Shown: positions 38,801 through 47,662 of the stretch, piece by piece
How positions within the stretch are numbered: position 1 is the stretch's first letter
Layout: every line of letters begins with the position of its first letter
Assembly (NCBI GenBank): GCA_020634875.1
Contig: JACKAX010000002.1
Coordinates: forward strand, 1 to 64,000
Origin: Anaerolineales bacterium
GTDB lineage: Bacteria > Chloroflexota > Anaerolineae > Anaerolineales > JABWBV01
Direction of reading: 5' to 3'
DNA: 64,000 nucleotides
The notes under the pieces: model-generated
What the model was told of the DNA's origin: nothing
Database searches by the model: none
What the model saw: the letters and a program-made list of their open reading frames with translations, nothing else
Position numbers and translations under genes: made by a program

Positions 38801-40152
38801 GCGAAGCCCCCCATACCCACATCCGCGCCGCCCTCCGGCATCCGACGGAACCGCGCATCCTCCTGCTACCCGAAGGGGGCGGCTGGACCCTGCCCGGGTT
38901 CATCCACCCCGACCTGGCCTGGCATGCCAACACGGACATCGCCAACGCCGGGATCGGGAAGGTGCTCGGTACAGAAGTCTGGTCATTGCGCGCCATCTAT
39001 TTCTTTGAAAACGAAGAAGAAAAATGGGCCGAGATCATTTTCGAGATGGAGTTCGTGAACGGGGATGCGTTGCTTCCGAATAATGTACGGTGGATCAACG
39101 CAGAAGAATTTGCATCCATCGAACTCTTTTACCCACATCTCAAAGAACCGATCCTCCGTTATTTCAAAAATCTCGATGACGTGCCAGCCCTGCGCCCAGC
39201 TTGGGCACGCCCCGGCTGGGGAAACGAAGTCCGCGCATGGATTGGGGAAGAACTCGCCGGGCACGGCTACACGCTCCGGGGTTTGGAGCAGTTCAAACAA
39301 TGGGGTATTTCCAGTGTCATCCGGGCAAAAACGGACGGGAAAGACTTCTACTTCAAAACGACCAACCCCCACATGACCCTGTTCGTCAACGAGGCAAGCG
39401 TTACCCAACACCTGTCGGAACGCTTCCCCGAATATGTCCCCACCCCCCTCAGCGTGGACATCTCCCGCGACTGGATGCTGCTCCCCGCCTTTGACCAACT
39501 CTTCCAGCGCGAAATGCCCCTCGAATCCAAAGCCGAGGCCTTTCGCCGCTTTGCTCAACTCCAAATCCAAACCATCAACAAGCTTGATACTTTGTTCGCT
39601 GCGGGATGTCTCGACCGCCGGATCGATAAAATGCTTGCTCAAGTAGACCCTCTCTTTGCTGACCCTGCCGCCATGCACAAACTCACCCCCGAACAAGCCG
39701 GTGAACTCCGCGAATTAGCCCCAAAAATCAAGGAACTGCTTGTTCAACTTTCAGGTTTCAACATCCCCTATACCCTGGTTCATGGGGATCTCCATCTTGG
39801 CAACGCCGCTATCGTTAACGGGCAAACCATCTACTTCGACTGGACGGATGCCTGTATTGCTCACCCGTTTATCGACCTGCATTCGTTGATGTGGGTCAAG
39901 GAAGAGGCCAACCGCGAAGCTTTGCTGGTTGCTTATCTCGAACCTTGGACAGCTTTTGCTCCTATGGAACAACTGAGAGAAATCTTTCGGCTAGCCTATG
40001 CCCTCCTGCCTCTGCACCATGCTGTTTCCTACCAGTATATTGTCAACAACTTGGAACCCGACTCCAAACATGAACTGGATTCTGCTGACCAGTTTTTGAT
40101 AAAACTATTGGAACGGGTAAAAGAATTCATGGAGGCTGAAGATGAAATTTGA
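38797..40152 (+). CDS. Fusion of a degenerate Nudix-like domain and an aminoglycoside-phosphotransferase-like kinase
   Basis: 451 residues. The N-terminal about 125 residues look like a Nudix fold (THIRAALRHPTEPRILLLPE, GGWTLPGFIHPDLAW, WAEIIFEMEFVNG), but the Nudix box residues RExxEE are absent, so hydrolase activity is unlikely. The C-terminal about 300 residues are an APH/choline-kinase fold: FYFKTTNPHMTLFVNEASVT, catalytic YTLVHGDLHLGNAAI and metal-binding YFDWTDACIAHPFIDLHSL. The kinase catalytic residues are intact; a small-molecule substrate is likely. The Nudix part may bind that substrate. ATGA overlap upstream; an 11-base overlap with the next gene. Confidence 0.85.
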   Translation: MSEAPHTHIRAALRHPTEPRILLLPEGGGWTLPGFIHPDLAWHANTDIANAGIGKVLGTEVWSLRAIYFFENEEEKWAEIIFEMEFVNGDALLPNNVRWINAEEFASIELFYPHLKEPILRYFKNLDDVPALRPAWARPGWGNEVRAWIGEELAGHGYTLRGLEQFKQWGISSVIRAKTDGKDFYFKTTNPHMTLFVNEASVTQHLSERFPEYVPTPLSVDISRDWMLLPAFDQLFQREMPLESKAEAFRRFAQLQIQTINKLDTLFAAGCLDRRIDKMLAQVDPLFADPAAMHKLTPEQAGELRELAPKIKELLVQLSGFNIPYTLVHGDLHLGNAAIVNGQTIYFDWTDACIAHPFIDLHSLMWVKEEANREALLVAYLEPWTAFAPMEQLREIFRLAYALLPLHHAVSYQYIVNNLEPDSKHELDSADQFLIKLLERVKEFMEAEDEI

Positions 40153-40978
40153 GTGTGAAATCGAAATTTCGGAATTTGATATAGAGACAATTAAGAATGA
40201 AGAGGGTGTCATAATACAACATCGATTCTATACAGTTTATCAACATTTCCGATCTCCTTTAGATCTGATGTTCGCGGGAAAAGATCTGGCATACTCGAAT
40301 TTATTGGATGATGTGCGGCTATTTGGAGTCACTTTTTGGGGGGAGCCGGAAACTGTATATCGGGAGGCTTGGGCAGACCCGTTACGCCTAAAAATCTTTC
40401 AGCGGCTTGCTCGAGGTGAAAACGAATGGTATTTCGCTCCAGGAGGTGGGACCTTTCCTGATAGCAGGAAGTTTATGCTTTTTGAAGACGAACTTCCGGA
40501 AAGGTTTCTTAAAGAACACAATCTGGACTATATGATCGTGCCATATATGCAAAAGATGAAATATGTTCCCGAAGAACGAAGGTCAGTTTTAATTGATGAA
40601 TATTACGGCCAGATCGTTTTTGAAACCAGAAAAAACCTGCTCCCGGAATTCGTTCAAAAATATTTACCACGCGTTGAACCTGGTGAACCCAATGAAGGCT
40701 ATTGCTTACGCACAGGACAAATAGAATTACTCCGACAGTGGAATGAACAGCCGAAAGATGACAAACTTTTCCGGCAAGTGATGGATGAAATCCAGATTGC
40801 CTTTTTCACATTCCCATCCGAACCACGCCATTTCATCTTCATTACGAATAAATATACTTTTGAGAAGTTTGTACAAACCATTAACTTGGAAGATCTAAAT
40901 CAACATGCTAAAGAAATTGAAAGGGATATCAATACAAAACTGGAAAATGGTGCTCACATCGATGAATTCTCGAATTAA
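40142..40978 (+). CDS. Unrecognised 278-residue protein
   Basis: I do not recognise a family. The protein is soluble, charged and has no signal peptide or membrane segment. It begins MKFECEIEISEFDIETIKNE, has aromatic-rich stretches (YREAWADPLRLKIFQRLARG, ENEWYFAPGGGTFPDSRKFM) and ends in a charged helix (DLNQHAKEIERDINTKLENG). Codon and base use are clearly more AT-rich than the flanking genes, pointing to transfer. Its start overlaps the end of the Nudix-like/APH gene by 11 bases, so co-translation and a related job are likely. Confidence 0.8.
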   Translation: MKFECEIEISEFDIETIKNEEGVIIQHRFYTVYQHFRSPLDLMFAGKDLAYSNLLDDVRLFGVTFWGEPETVYREAWADPLRLKIFQRLARGENEWYFAPGGGTFPDSRKFMLFEDELPERFLKEHNLDYMIVPYMQKMKYVPEERRSVLIDEYYGQIVFETRKNLLPEFVQKYLPRVEPGEPNEGYCLRTGQIELLRQWNEQPKDDKLFRQVMDEIQIAFFTFPSEPRHFIFITNKYTFEKFVQTINLEDLNQHAKEIERDINTKLENGAHIDEFSN

Positions 40979-41010
40979 GACATTATTTTCACAATTAGCA
41001 CTGCCATCCA

Positions 41011-42264
41011 ATGAAAAAACTCGACCCTAGAACTATTTTCTACGCCCACGCCTTTTGGCTGGACATTTCCTTCACACTCATCTTTACGATCAACATGATC
41101 TACCAGGTGGAGATGGCGCGCCTCACGCCGTTGCAACTGGTGTTGGTTGGCACGGCGTTGGAGGTGTCGGCGTTCATTTTCGAGATTCCGACAGGGGTGG
41201 TGGCGGACGTGATTTCGCGGCGGTTGTCGGTGATCATCGGGATTTTGATTACGAGTGTGGCAATGGCGATCCAGGCGATCCCGTCGTTTTGGCCGATTAT
41301 GTTTGGGTCGGCGCTGTGGGGGTTGGGGTATACGTTCACAAGCGGGGCGCATCAGGCATGGATTACGGATGAAGTGGGGGCGGAAAACGTTGGGCCGGTG
41401 TTCATCCGATCGGGGCAGTTTGGCCGCGCGGGTGGGTTGATCGGGATTCCGATCAGCGTGGGGTTGGCGGGGTTGGGGTTGCAAGTGCCGATCCTGACCG
41501 GGGCGGCGTTGATTTTGGGGTTGGGGCTTTTCCTGAGCGGGTGGATGCCAGAGTCCGGGTTCACGCCCACGCCGCGGGAGGAGCGGGAAACCTGGACGGA
41601 GATGAAAACCACGCTTCGGGAGGGGTTCGCGCTCGTACGGCGGCGTCCCGTCCTGCGAGATTTTATGCTGATCGGGTTATTTGTCGGGCTGTATAGCGAG
41701 GGGTATGACCGGCTGTGGACGAAGCACATGCTCGACAATTTCACGTTTCCGGTGTTGTTTGGGTTGACTTCGGTGCAGTGGTTCGGGGTGATCGAGTTTA
41801 TGATGACGGGGATTTCGATCTTCTCGAACGAGATTGCACGGCGGCGATTGGATTTGACAAACATGCGGAAGTCGGTGACAGCGTTGCAGTGGCTGTACGG
41901 GGGGATGGTGGCGGCGTTGCTAGTTTTTGCGTGGGCGAAGGATTTTCCGGTCGCGGTGGCAGTGCTGTTGGTGTTCGACATTTGCCGGGGGTTGACGTTC
42001 CCCATTCAAGATACGTGGACGAACCAGTTTGTGGACTCGAAGGTGCGAGCGACGGTGCTGTCGTTCCGGTCGCAAGTGGACGCGTTGGGGCAGGGCGGGG
42101 GCGGGCCAGTGATCGGGGCGGTGGGCAACCGGTTCGGTGTCCGCGTAGCAATTTCCCTCGCGGCGATGGTGCTTTTCCCGGTTGTGCCGCTTTTCCGAGG
42201 CACGTTGCGGCGAAATGGAGAACCGTCCGAGGTAAAAAGTGAGACGTTAGAAATAAGCGGATAA
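41011..42264 (+). CDS. MFS exporter
   Basis: 417 residues, about 12 membrane helices. N-terminal DPRTIFYAHAFWLDISFTLI; FEIPTGVVADVISRRLSVII is the loop 2-3 MFS signature; GSALWGLGYTFTSGAHQAWI and DEVGAENVGPVFIRSGQFGR match drug-efflux (DHA3-like) MFS proteins. C-terminal RATVLSFRSQVDALGQGGGG is also typical. It may export products of the acetyltransferase/kinase cluster, but this rests only on position, 32 bases after the unknown gene. Confidence 0.85.
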   Translation: MKKLDPRTIFYAHAFWLDISFTLIFTINMIYQVEMARLTPLQLVLVGTALEVSAFIFEIPTGVVADVISRRLSVIIGILITSVAMAIQAIPSFWPIMFGSALWGLGYTFTSGAHQAWITDEVGAENVGPVFIRSGQFGRAGGLIGIPISVGLAGLGLQVPILTGAALILGLGLFLSGWMPESGFTPTPREERETWTEMKTTLREGFALVRRRPVLRDFMLIGLFVGLYSEGYDRLWTKHMLDNFTFPVLFGLTSVQWFGVIEFMMTGISIFSNEIARRRLDLTNMRKSVTALQWLYGGMVAALLVFAWAKDFPVAVAVLLVFDICRGLTFPIQDTWTNQFVDSKVRATVLSFRSQVDALGQGGGGPVIGAVGNRFGVRVAISLAAMVLFPVVPLFRGTLRRNGEPSEVKSETLEISG

Positions 42265-42267
42265 TGG

Positions 42268-42348
42268 TACGCAGAAAACACAGAGGGCACAGAAAGATTT
42301 CTATAAAAATTCTGTGTCCATCTGTGCCTTCTGCGCCCTCTGTGTACA
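42268..42348. repeat. Palindromic repeat, ACACAGAGGGCACAGA family
   Basis: TACGCAGAAAACACAGAGGG (from 42269) and CCTCTGTGTACA (42337-42348), with inner CACAGAAAGATTT and AAATTCTGTG arms. Forms a long imperfect hairpin between the MFS and APH genes. Confidence 0.7.
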
Positions 42349-42356
42349 ATATATCT

Positions 42357-43283
42357 ATGTTCAAATCTTGTGAAATTCCCCCTACCGATGAAGCCATTCA
42401 AGCCGTATTACAGGCTGTGGAACCCGGCAGTATGCTGACCACGTTCGCCCTGATGCCGGGCAGCTTTTCCAATTACACCCATGTTATTGATGCCCGCACC
42501 GCGCGGGGCGCGGCTTTCCGGCTGGTGATCCGGCGGTACAAAGTCTTCGGCGACTACGACCGGGGCGAGAAGGCCGCGCGAGAGTACCAGACGTTTGAAT
42601 TGTTGCAGCGACATGGCATCCCCGCACCGCGCCCGTTGATTCTCGATGTGACGGGCGACATGGTGGGATCGCCGGGCATTGTGACGAGTTTTGTCCCCGG
42701 CAAGTCGGTGTACACTCCCGCGGACCCCGTAACCTGGGCGCACGCGTTGGCGAAAATGTTGGCGAAAATCCACACCATTCCGTGCGACGCGGAAACGCAA
42801 AATTTTCTACTCGATGGCGATGCCGAAGTCAGTTGGTTCATCCGGGGCGAGGCACCGCCCGATTACATGCTGGCTCATCCCAACGGGGCTAAGGTTTGGC
42901 AAACGGTCAAAAACTGGTTCCCTGCGCGGAGGCCGGGCACGCCAGGTTTGATGCACATAGATTTCTGGTCGGGGAATATTTTGTGGAAGGGGACGCAGAT
43001 TTCCGCGGTGCTGGATTGGGAAGAGGCGGCGTTTGGCAATCCAGCGTATGATGTGGCGTACAGTTTACTGGACATCATGATGTTGGGGTACGGGCATGTC
43101 GCGGACGAGTTTTTGCGTGTGTACGAGGCGGAGAGGGGGTGTCCGGTGGCGGATTTGGGCTTTTGGCAGTTGGCCGCGTCTGTGCGTCCAATGTTCGGGT
43201 GGGGGGATGAGATTTTCGAATCCCCCGCGAAAGAGCGTTTGGAGGGGTTTATCGCGGACGCATTCCGGCGGGTGGCGGGTTAA
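42357..43283 (+). CDS. APH-family phosphotransferase
   Basis: 308 residues from ATG 42357 (MFKSCEIPPTDEAIQAVLQA); the longer open frame runs through the repeat. The ATP site includes AFRLVIRRYKVFGDYDRGEK; the catalytic loop GLMHIDFWSGNILWKG has H-x-D-x4-N; the metal Asp is in AVLDWEEAAFGNPAYDVAYS. SFVPGKSVYTPADP is a usual insertion. All key kinase residues are present. These enzymes phosphorylate aminoglycosides, choline, homoserine, hexoses or macrolides. It converges on, and overlaps by 4 bases, the YkgJ gene. Confidence 0.88.
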   Translation: MFKSCEIPPTDEAIQAVLQAVEPGSMLTTFALMPGSFSNYTHVIDARTARGAAFRLVIRRYKVFGDYDRGEKAAREYQTFELLQRHGIPAPRPLILDVTGDMVGSPGIVTSFVPGKSVYTPADPVTWAHALAKMLAKIHTIPCDAETQNFLLDGDAEVSWFIRGEAPPDYMLAHPNGAKVWQTVKNWFPARRPGTPGLMHIDFWSGNILWKGTQISAVLDWEEAAFGNPAYDVAYSLLDIMMLGYGHVADEFLRVYEAERGCPVADLGFWQLAASVRPMFGWGDEIFESPAKERLEGFIADAFRRVAG

Positions 43284-43801
43284 GGCTTTTCGAGCAGGTC
43301 TTTGACGCCAAAAACGTTTTCGTAAAAAGTCAGCAAAGCCGCCGCTTTCTGTTGAAGTTCCCCACGGACAGGCTCTTTTCCGGGGGGTTGTTCAAGGTAG
43401 GCAACCAGACGTTCCCGGAAATTGGGATTGGGCGAGGCGGGCAACAGGGCCTCGACTTCCGCGATCATGGTTTTTGCCTGTTCGATCACGGCCAGAGCCT
43501 CAGAAAGTGTAGTGTCTTCACAAAGCACTTCGTCGAACAGATTGCAGGTGTACGCTTTACAACTGCGCGGATAATGCCGGGTGGTGTAGATCGTACAAAC
43601 GCCTTGCCAAAGCGGGCAGGGTTGGCTAAACCCCCGTTGGGTCGGGTCATCCCGATAGACGTGCATCCCCAAGGCTTCGGCGGGGTCCAGTTCGGCGGGG
43701 CGGAGTTTGGCCCAAATGAATAAATGCCCGGTGCAGCACAAACCGCACGCCTGGCATAATTGGTTGGCGGGAGAGGCGTCTGTCGTCATATTGGAAATCA
43801 T
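43280..43801 (-). CDS. YkgJ-family cysteine cluster protein
   Basis: 173 residues; starts possible at 43801 (MISNMTT) or 43789 (MTTDASP). CQACGLCCTGHLFIWAK, then CPLWQGVCTIY, RSCKAYTC: eight cysteines in the CxxC(x)xCC ... C ... C ... C ... C pattern of the YkgJ/Fe-S or zinc-binding family. Molecular role unknown, often suggested to be a metal-cluster protein. A helical C-terminus follows. The stop overlaps the end of the convergent kinase gene. Confidence 0.85.
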   Translation of the reverse strand: MISNMTTDASPANQLCQACGLCCTGHLFIWAKLRPAELDPAEALGMHVYRDDPTQRGFSQPCPLWQGVCTIYTTRHYPRSCKAYTCNLFDEVLCEDTTLSEALAVIEQAKTMIAEVEALLPASPNPNFRERLVAYLEQPPGKEPVRGELQQKAAALLTFYENVFGVKDLLEKP

Positions 43802-43851
43802 ATCGCGGGAGGGCGCAGGTGGGCAATAGCCACCTCTTCTTCCTTAGTTTA

Positions 43852-44142
43852 TTAACGCAAGGGCGCAAAGAGGCAAAGTCGCGAAGAGAAAAACAGATTT
43901 TCGCCTTTTATTGCATTTTGACAGATTATCCTGAAAATCCCCGCCCGTAAAGCCACCGGGCTACGAAACGACGCCGAATAAATCCGGCTGGCAAAGCCCG
44001 TTTGAACGGCGTAGTTCGGTAGTCGGGGGACTTCATCCCCCGGCGGGCCAAATAGGATTGTCAGATCAATTGGGAAATGTTCAAAAAAAAGCAGGTTCCA
44101 AAAATTTATAAATCCTTTGCACCCTCGCGGCTTTGCGTTAAA
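43852..44142. repeat. Nested palindromic repeats
   Basis: Outer ends TTAACGCAAGGGCGCAAAG (43852) and GCGGCTTTGCGTTAA (44127-44141) belong to the TTAACGCAAAGTCGC family. Inside are TGACAGATTATCCT (near 43919) against AGGATTGTCA (near 44053), and inside those GCCCGT...GGCGGGC and TCGGGGGACTTCATCCCCC. This fills the 352-base gap 43802-44153. Confidence 0.65.
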
Positions 44143-44153
44143 AAGGCTTTTTT

Positions 44154-45893
44154 ATGTTAAATCCTCGCACCAAAAAATTCTTCTCCTACTACAAGCCCTA
44201 CCGGGGCTTATTTTTTGCCGATATGGTTTGCGCGTTGATCGTGTCGTTGACCACGCTACTGATTCCGTTGGGAGCGAGTTACATCACGAAAAATGTGCTG
44301 GCGAGTGGATTGCCGGACGCGCTTCCGAAAATCTACGGGGCGGGGGCAGTTATGCTGGCGTTGATTGGGGTGCATACCGCGTGCAACATGTTCGTGGACT
44401 ATCACGGTCATCGTATGGGGGCGATGATGGAGCGGGATATGCGGGGCGAGCTGTTCGAGCATTTGCAAAAGCTGTCCTTCGGGTTTTACGACGAGCAAAA
44501 AACCGGGCAGTTGATGACGCGGATCACCAACGATTCCTTCGACCTGTCTGAGCTGTACCATCACGGGCCGGAAGATGTGGTGATTTCGCTGTTGAACTTT
44601 ATCGGGGCGTTTGCCATCCTGCTCACGATCAACGTCCAACTCGCATGGATCGTCTTTTGGTTTCTCCCGCCGATGATGGGGTTCGTGATCTACTTCAATG
44701 GGAAAATGAAAGCCGCCCTCCGCCGGAGCAAGGATCGGATCGGGGATGTGAACGCGCAGGTGGAAGATACCCTCGCAGGGATTCGGGTGGTGAAGTCATT
44801 TACGAACGAGGCCCTTGAAAGTGGGAAGTTTGGCGAGGAGAATGATCGGTTTCTCGCCAGCCGCGCGGATGGGTACAAAAACGAGGCGTATTTCTCCGCG
44901 GGGATGAGCGCGTTCACCCAACTGCTCCCCGTCGCGGTCATCGTCTTCGGCGGGGCGAGCATTGTCCACGCGACGTTGGATTTGGCGGACTTGATTACGT
45001 TTTTGCTTTACGTGGGGATTCTGCTCGAACCGATCCGGCGGTTCAGCAACTTCACCCGGCTGTACCAGGAGGGAATGACCGGGTTCGAGCGGTTTATGGA
45101 AATCCTGGAAGTGGAACCGGACATTCAAGACGCACCCGGCGCGGTGGAACTCGCGCAGGTGCGCGGCGACATTGAATTTTGCAATGTCCGGTTCAAGTAC
45201 AGGGCCGAGCATCAAGAAGTGCTGAAAAACGTGTCGCTGTCCATCCGGGCGGGCGAATACGTCGCGCTGGTCGGGTCATCGGGCGTAGGGAAAACGACGC
45301 TGTGTTCGTTGATCCCGCGGTTTTATGAAATTAGCGAAGGCCAAATCCTACTCGACGGGCGGGACATCCGCGAGGTTCGCCAGCGGTCTTTGCGGCGGAA
45401 CATCGGCGTGGTGCAACAGGATGTGTACTTGTTCGCCGGAACGGTGGCGGACAATATCCGTTACGGCAAACTGGATGCCACGCGGGATAAGATCATCGCT
45501 GCCGCGAAACGGGCCAACGCCCACGCGTTCATCTCCGCCCTGCCGCAAGGGTATGATACCGACATCGGCCAACGCGGGGTGAAGCTATCGGGCGGGCAAA
45601 AACAACGCTTATCCATCGCCCGCGTGTTTCTAAAAGATCCGCCCATTCTCATTTTCGACGAGGCGACCAGCGCGTTGGACAACGAAAGCGAGAAAGCGGT
45701 GCAGGAATCAATGGAAAAGCTGGCGCACAACCGGACGACGTTGGTGATCGCCCACCGGCTCTCTACGATTCAAAATGCCCAGCGAATTGTGGTGCTGACG
45801 GAAAACGGGATTGAGGAGGAAGGGACGCATGGGGCATTGATGGCGTTGGGGGGTGTTTATGCGGGTTTGTATAACGTGCAGGCAAGGATATGA
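44154..45893 (+). CDS. ABC exporter, fused permease and ATPase (half transporter)
   Basis: 579 residues. Six-helix exporter domain (about 15-315, FADMVCALIVSLTTLLIPLG, FNFIGAF-type TM3) with the coupling sequence NAQVEDTLAGIRVVKSFTNE; nucleotide-binding domain about 335-575 with Walker A VGSSGVGKTTLCSL, Q-loop NIGVVQQDVYLFAGTVADNI, signature VKLSGGQKQRLSIAR, Walker B PILIFDEATSALD and H-loop VIAHRLSTI. It works as a homo- or heterodimer to export lipids, drugs or peptides. No partner half-transporter nearby, so a homodimer is likely. No clear Shine-Dalgarno before ATG 44154. Confidence 0.93.
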   Translation: MLNPRTKKFFSYYKPYRGLFFADMVCALIVSLTTLLIPLGASYITKNVLASGLPDALPKIYGAGAVMLALIGVHTACNMFVDYHGHRMGAMMERDMRGELFEHLQKLSFGFYDEQKTGQLMTRITNDSFDLSELYHHGPEDVVISLLNFIGAFAILLTINVQLAWIVFWFLPPMMGFVIYFNGKMKAALRRSKDRIGDVNAQVEDTLAGIRVVKSFTNEALESGKFGEENDRFLASRADGYKNEAYFSAGMSAFTQLLPVAVIVFGGASIVHATLDLADLITFLLYVGILLEPIRRFSNFTRLYQEGMTGFERFMEILEVEPDIQDAPGAVELAQVRGDIEFCNVRFKYRAEHQEVLKNVSLSIRAGEYVALVGSSGVGKTTLCSLIPRFYEISEGQILLDGRDIREVRQRSLRRNIGVVQQDVYLFAGTVADNIRYGKLDATRDKIIAAAKRANAHAFISALPQGYDTDIGQRGVKLSGGQKQRLSIARVFLKDPPILIFDEATSALDNESEKAVQESMEKLAHNRTTLVIAHRLSTIQNAQRIVVLTENGIEEEGTHGALMALGGVYAGLYNVQARI

Positions 45894-46062
45894 GTAGCTG
45901 TTGTCAACGTCTACATAGACTTATCTTTGTGCCCCCCAATGTAAGACGAACCGTAAAAGGTACGATACAATTCCATCCTATCTCCTCACCCAGAATAGAC
46001 TTTCCGCGTGAGGAATTACCTTTCATCTGTATTCTCGTTCTACGTTTTTCCCGGAGCAAGCT

Positions 46063-46545
46063 ATGGCAACTATTCTATCTATCGTTTACCAACCCCTTGA
46101 CCAAAAATACCCCGACGGACACATCACCGACTACATCCGCGTCTCCGCCGAAAGCGTCACCCTCCTCGCCGATCATGGCATCGAAGGCGATCAAAAAGCT
46201 GGCCTCAGCAAAACCCGCCAGGTCAACCTCATCCCCACCGACTGGCTCGCCGCCCGCAAAGCCGAAGGCTACCGCACTGGCCCCGGCGAAATGGGCGAAC
46301 AACTCATAGTAGACGGCCTCACCTTCGCCGAATTCCACAAAGGCCTTCGCCTCCAACTTGGCGATGAAGCCATCGTCGAAATCACCAAATCCCGCACCGG
46401 CTGCGAACGCCTCGACGCCTCCCAACCCCGCCCCCTCCCGATGGACATCAAAGAAGCGGGCATCGGTCACCTCGCCAAAGTCATCCAAACCGGCACCATC
46501 CGCGTCGGCGACCCCATCACCATTCTCACCCCCGAACCTGCCTGA
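46063..46545 (+). CDS. MOSC-domain protein
   Basis: 160 residues, only the MOSC (molybdenum cofactor sulfurase C-terminal) beta barrel. HGIEGDQKAGLSKTRQVNLI is the N-terminal MOSC signature; EMGEQLIVDGLTFAEFHKGL and ITKSRTGCERLDASQ contain the conserved Cys (near 117) proposed to carry a sulfur or bind the cofactor. RVGDPITIL ends the barrel. Short stand-alone MOSC proteins are thought to deliver sulfur to metal-sulfur centres. GGAG lies 8 bases before the ATG. No molybdenum-enzyme gene is close by. Confidence 0.9.
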   Translation: MATILSIVYQPLDQKYPDGHITDYIRVSAESVTLLADHGIEGDQKAGLSKTRQVNLIPTDWLAARKAEGYRTGPGEMGEQLIVDGLTFAEFHKGLRLQLGDEAIVEITKSRTGCERLDASQPRPLPMDIKEAGIGHLAKVIQTGTIRVGDPITILTPEPA

Positions 46546-46562
46546 TAAAAACTAAACAGTCA

Positions 46563-46596
46563 CAAATAAACACGGATGAAAATCCGTGTTTATTTG
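46563..46596. repeat. Hairpin repeat CAAATAAACACGGAT
   Basis: CAAATAAACACGGAT (46563-46577) and ATCCGTGTTTATTTG (46582-46596), perfect 15-bp arms with a 4-base loop. Sits in the gap between MOSC and APH genes; it lacks a U-tract. Confidence 0.8.
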
Positions 46597-46609
46597 CGTT
46601 CTCTCCAGC

Positions 46610-47575
46610 ATGCTCGCCCCCAAATCCACCGATATTTTCCGTGCCCTTCGCGCGCATATAGATGTCAACATCCATTCGTTTCGCCGTTTTAACACCGGCC
46701 TCGCCCATTACGTTTACGAAGTGATCACCGATCAAGGCCCCTTCGTCGTGCGGATGGCAAACCCCGAACACTGGAACGGTATCCCCGGCGGCGTATACTG
46801 GCATCCCCACTTGCGTGGCGTAGGTGTTCCAGTCCCCAACCTGCTCGGGCATGATCTCGCCGCCCCTTTCCCTTACATGATCCTTGAACGCCTGCGCGGC
46901 ACTGACCTCGGGCACGTTTACCCCACCCTCACCCCCGCCCAAAAACATACCCTCGCCGAACAAATCGCCGAAATCCAAAACTATGTCGCCACCCTCCCTC
47001 ACGCGCAATCCTACGGCTACCTCAGTTCGTATGAAGTTCCGGAAAATCCTCACCATTCCTGGGAATCCGTCATTTTCTCTGGCCTCGACGCCGCCACCCG
47101 CCTGATCACCTCCGCCGGCATCTTCGACCCCGCCATCGTTGACCGCGTCCGCCATGCCGCCGCCCCCTACGAACCCTACTTCGCCACCATCCCCCCCGCC
47201 CCCTTCCTCGACGACACCACCACTAAAAACGTCCTCATCCACGAAGGTGCCCTTTCCGGCATCGTAGACACCGACGAAGTTTGCTTTGGAGATCGCCTCA
47301 ACGCCCTCGCGCTCACTCACATGGCCCTCCTCAGTATACACGCCGACCTGGACTATATCTATTACTGGGCTGAGGCCTGGCACCTCACAGTTGAACAAAT
47401 GCAGATCATGCACCTCTACACCGCTTGCCACTGCGTCTATTTCATGGGTGAACTCGGCCAAAAATTCAACAAAGACACCCCCGACCCCATTGACCCGGAA
47501 CACATCGCCTATCTGCACACCGTCTTGGATCAACTCCTGCAAAATGTGAACCCGCACATCCACCCATTGGGTTAA
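46610..47575 (+). CDS. APH-fold phosphotransferase with altered catalytic loop
   Basis: 321 residues from ATG 46610. APH-like features: GLAHYVYEVITDQGPFVVRM (strand with ATP Lys/Arg region), PYMILERLRGTDLGHVYPTL hinge, and GIVDTDEVCFGDRLNALALT for the metal Asp. The catalytic loop reads FLDDTTTKNVLIHE where relatives have HGDLHxxN: the His is Leu while Asp and Asn remain. Activity is therefore uncertain; some APH relatives tolerate this. Third APH-fold gene within 9 kb. A GTG at 46586 would put the start inside the preceding hairpin and is less likely. Confidence 0.8.
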   Translation: MLAPKSTDIFRALRAHIDVNIHSFRRFNTGLAHYVYEVITDQGPFVVRMANPEHWNGIPGGVYWHPHLRGVGVPVPNLLGHDLAAPFPYMILERLRGTDLGHVYPTLTPAQKHTLAEQIAEIQNYVATLPHAQSYGYLSSYEVPENPHHSWESVIFSGLDAATRLITSAGIFDPAIVDRVRHAAAPYEPYFATIPPAPFLDDTTTKNVLIHEGALSGIVDTDEVCFGDRLNALALTHMALLSIHADLDYIYYWAEAWHLTVEQMQIMHLYTACHCVYFMGELGQKFNKDTPDPIDPEHIAYLHTVLDQLLQNVNPHIHPLG

Positions 47576-47606
47576 AACGGCTCTTCCGTTTTCGATGGGA
47601 AATCAT

Positions 47607-47662
47607 CCGAATTTTGAAGGTGTGGGCGGGGTGTATACCCTGCCCACACCTTCAAAATTCGG
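47607..47662. repeat. Long perfect inverted repeat with 21-bp arms
   Basis: Left arm 47607-47627 (starts CCGAATTTTGAAGG) and right arm 47642-47662 (ends CCTTCAAAATTCGG), 14-base loop. In the 469-base gap 47576-48044, which also has a small AAAACGG/CCGTTTT hairpin at 47574-47592 and an AT-rich leader I cannot resolve further. Confidence 0.85.
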
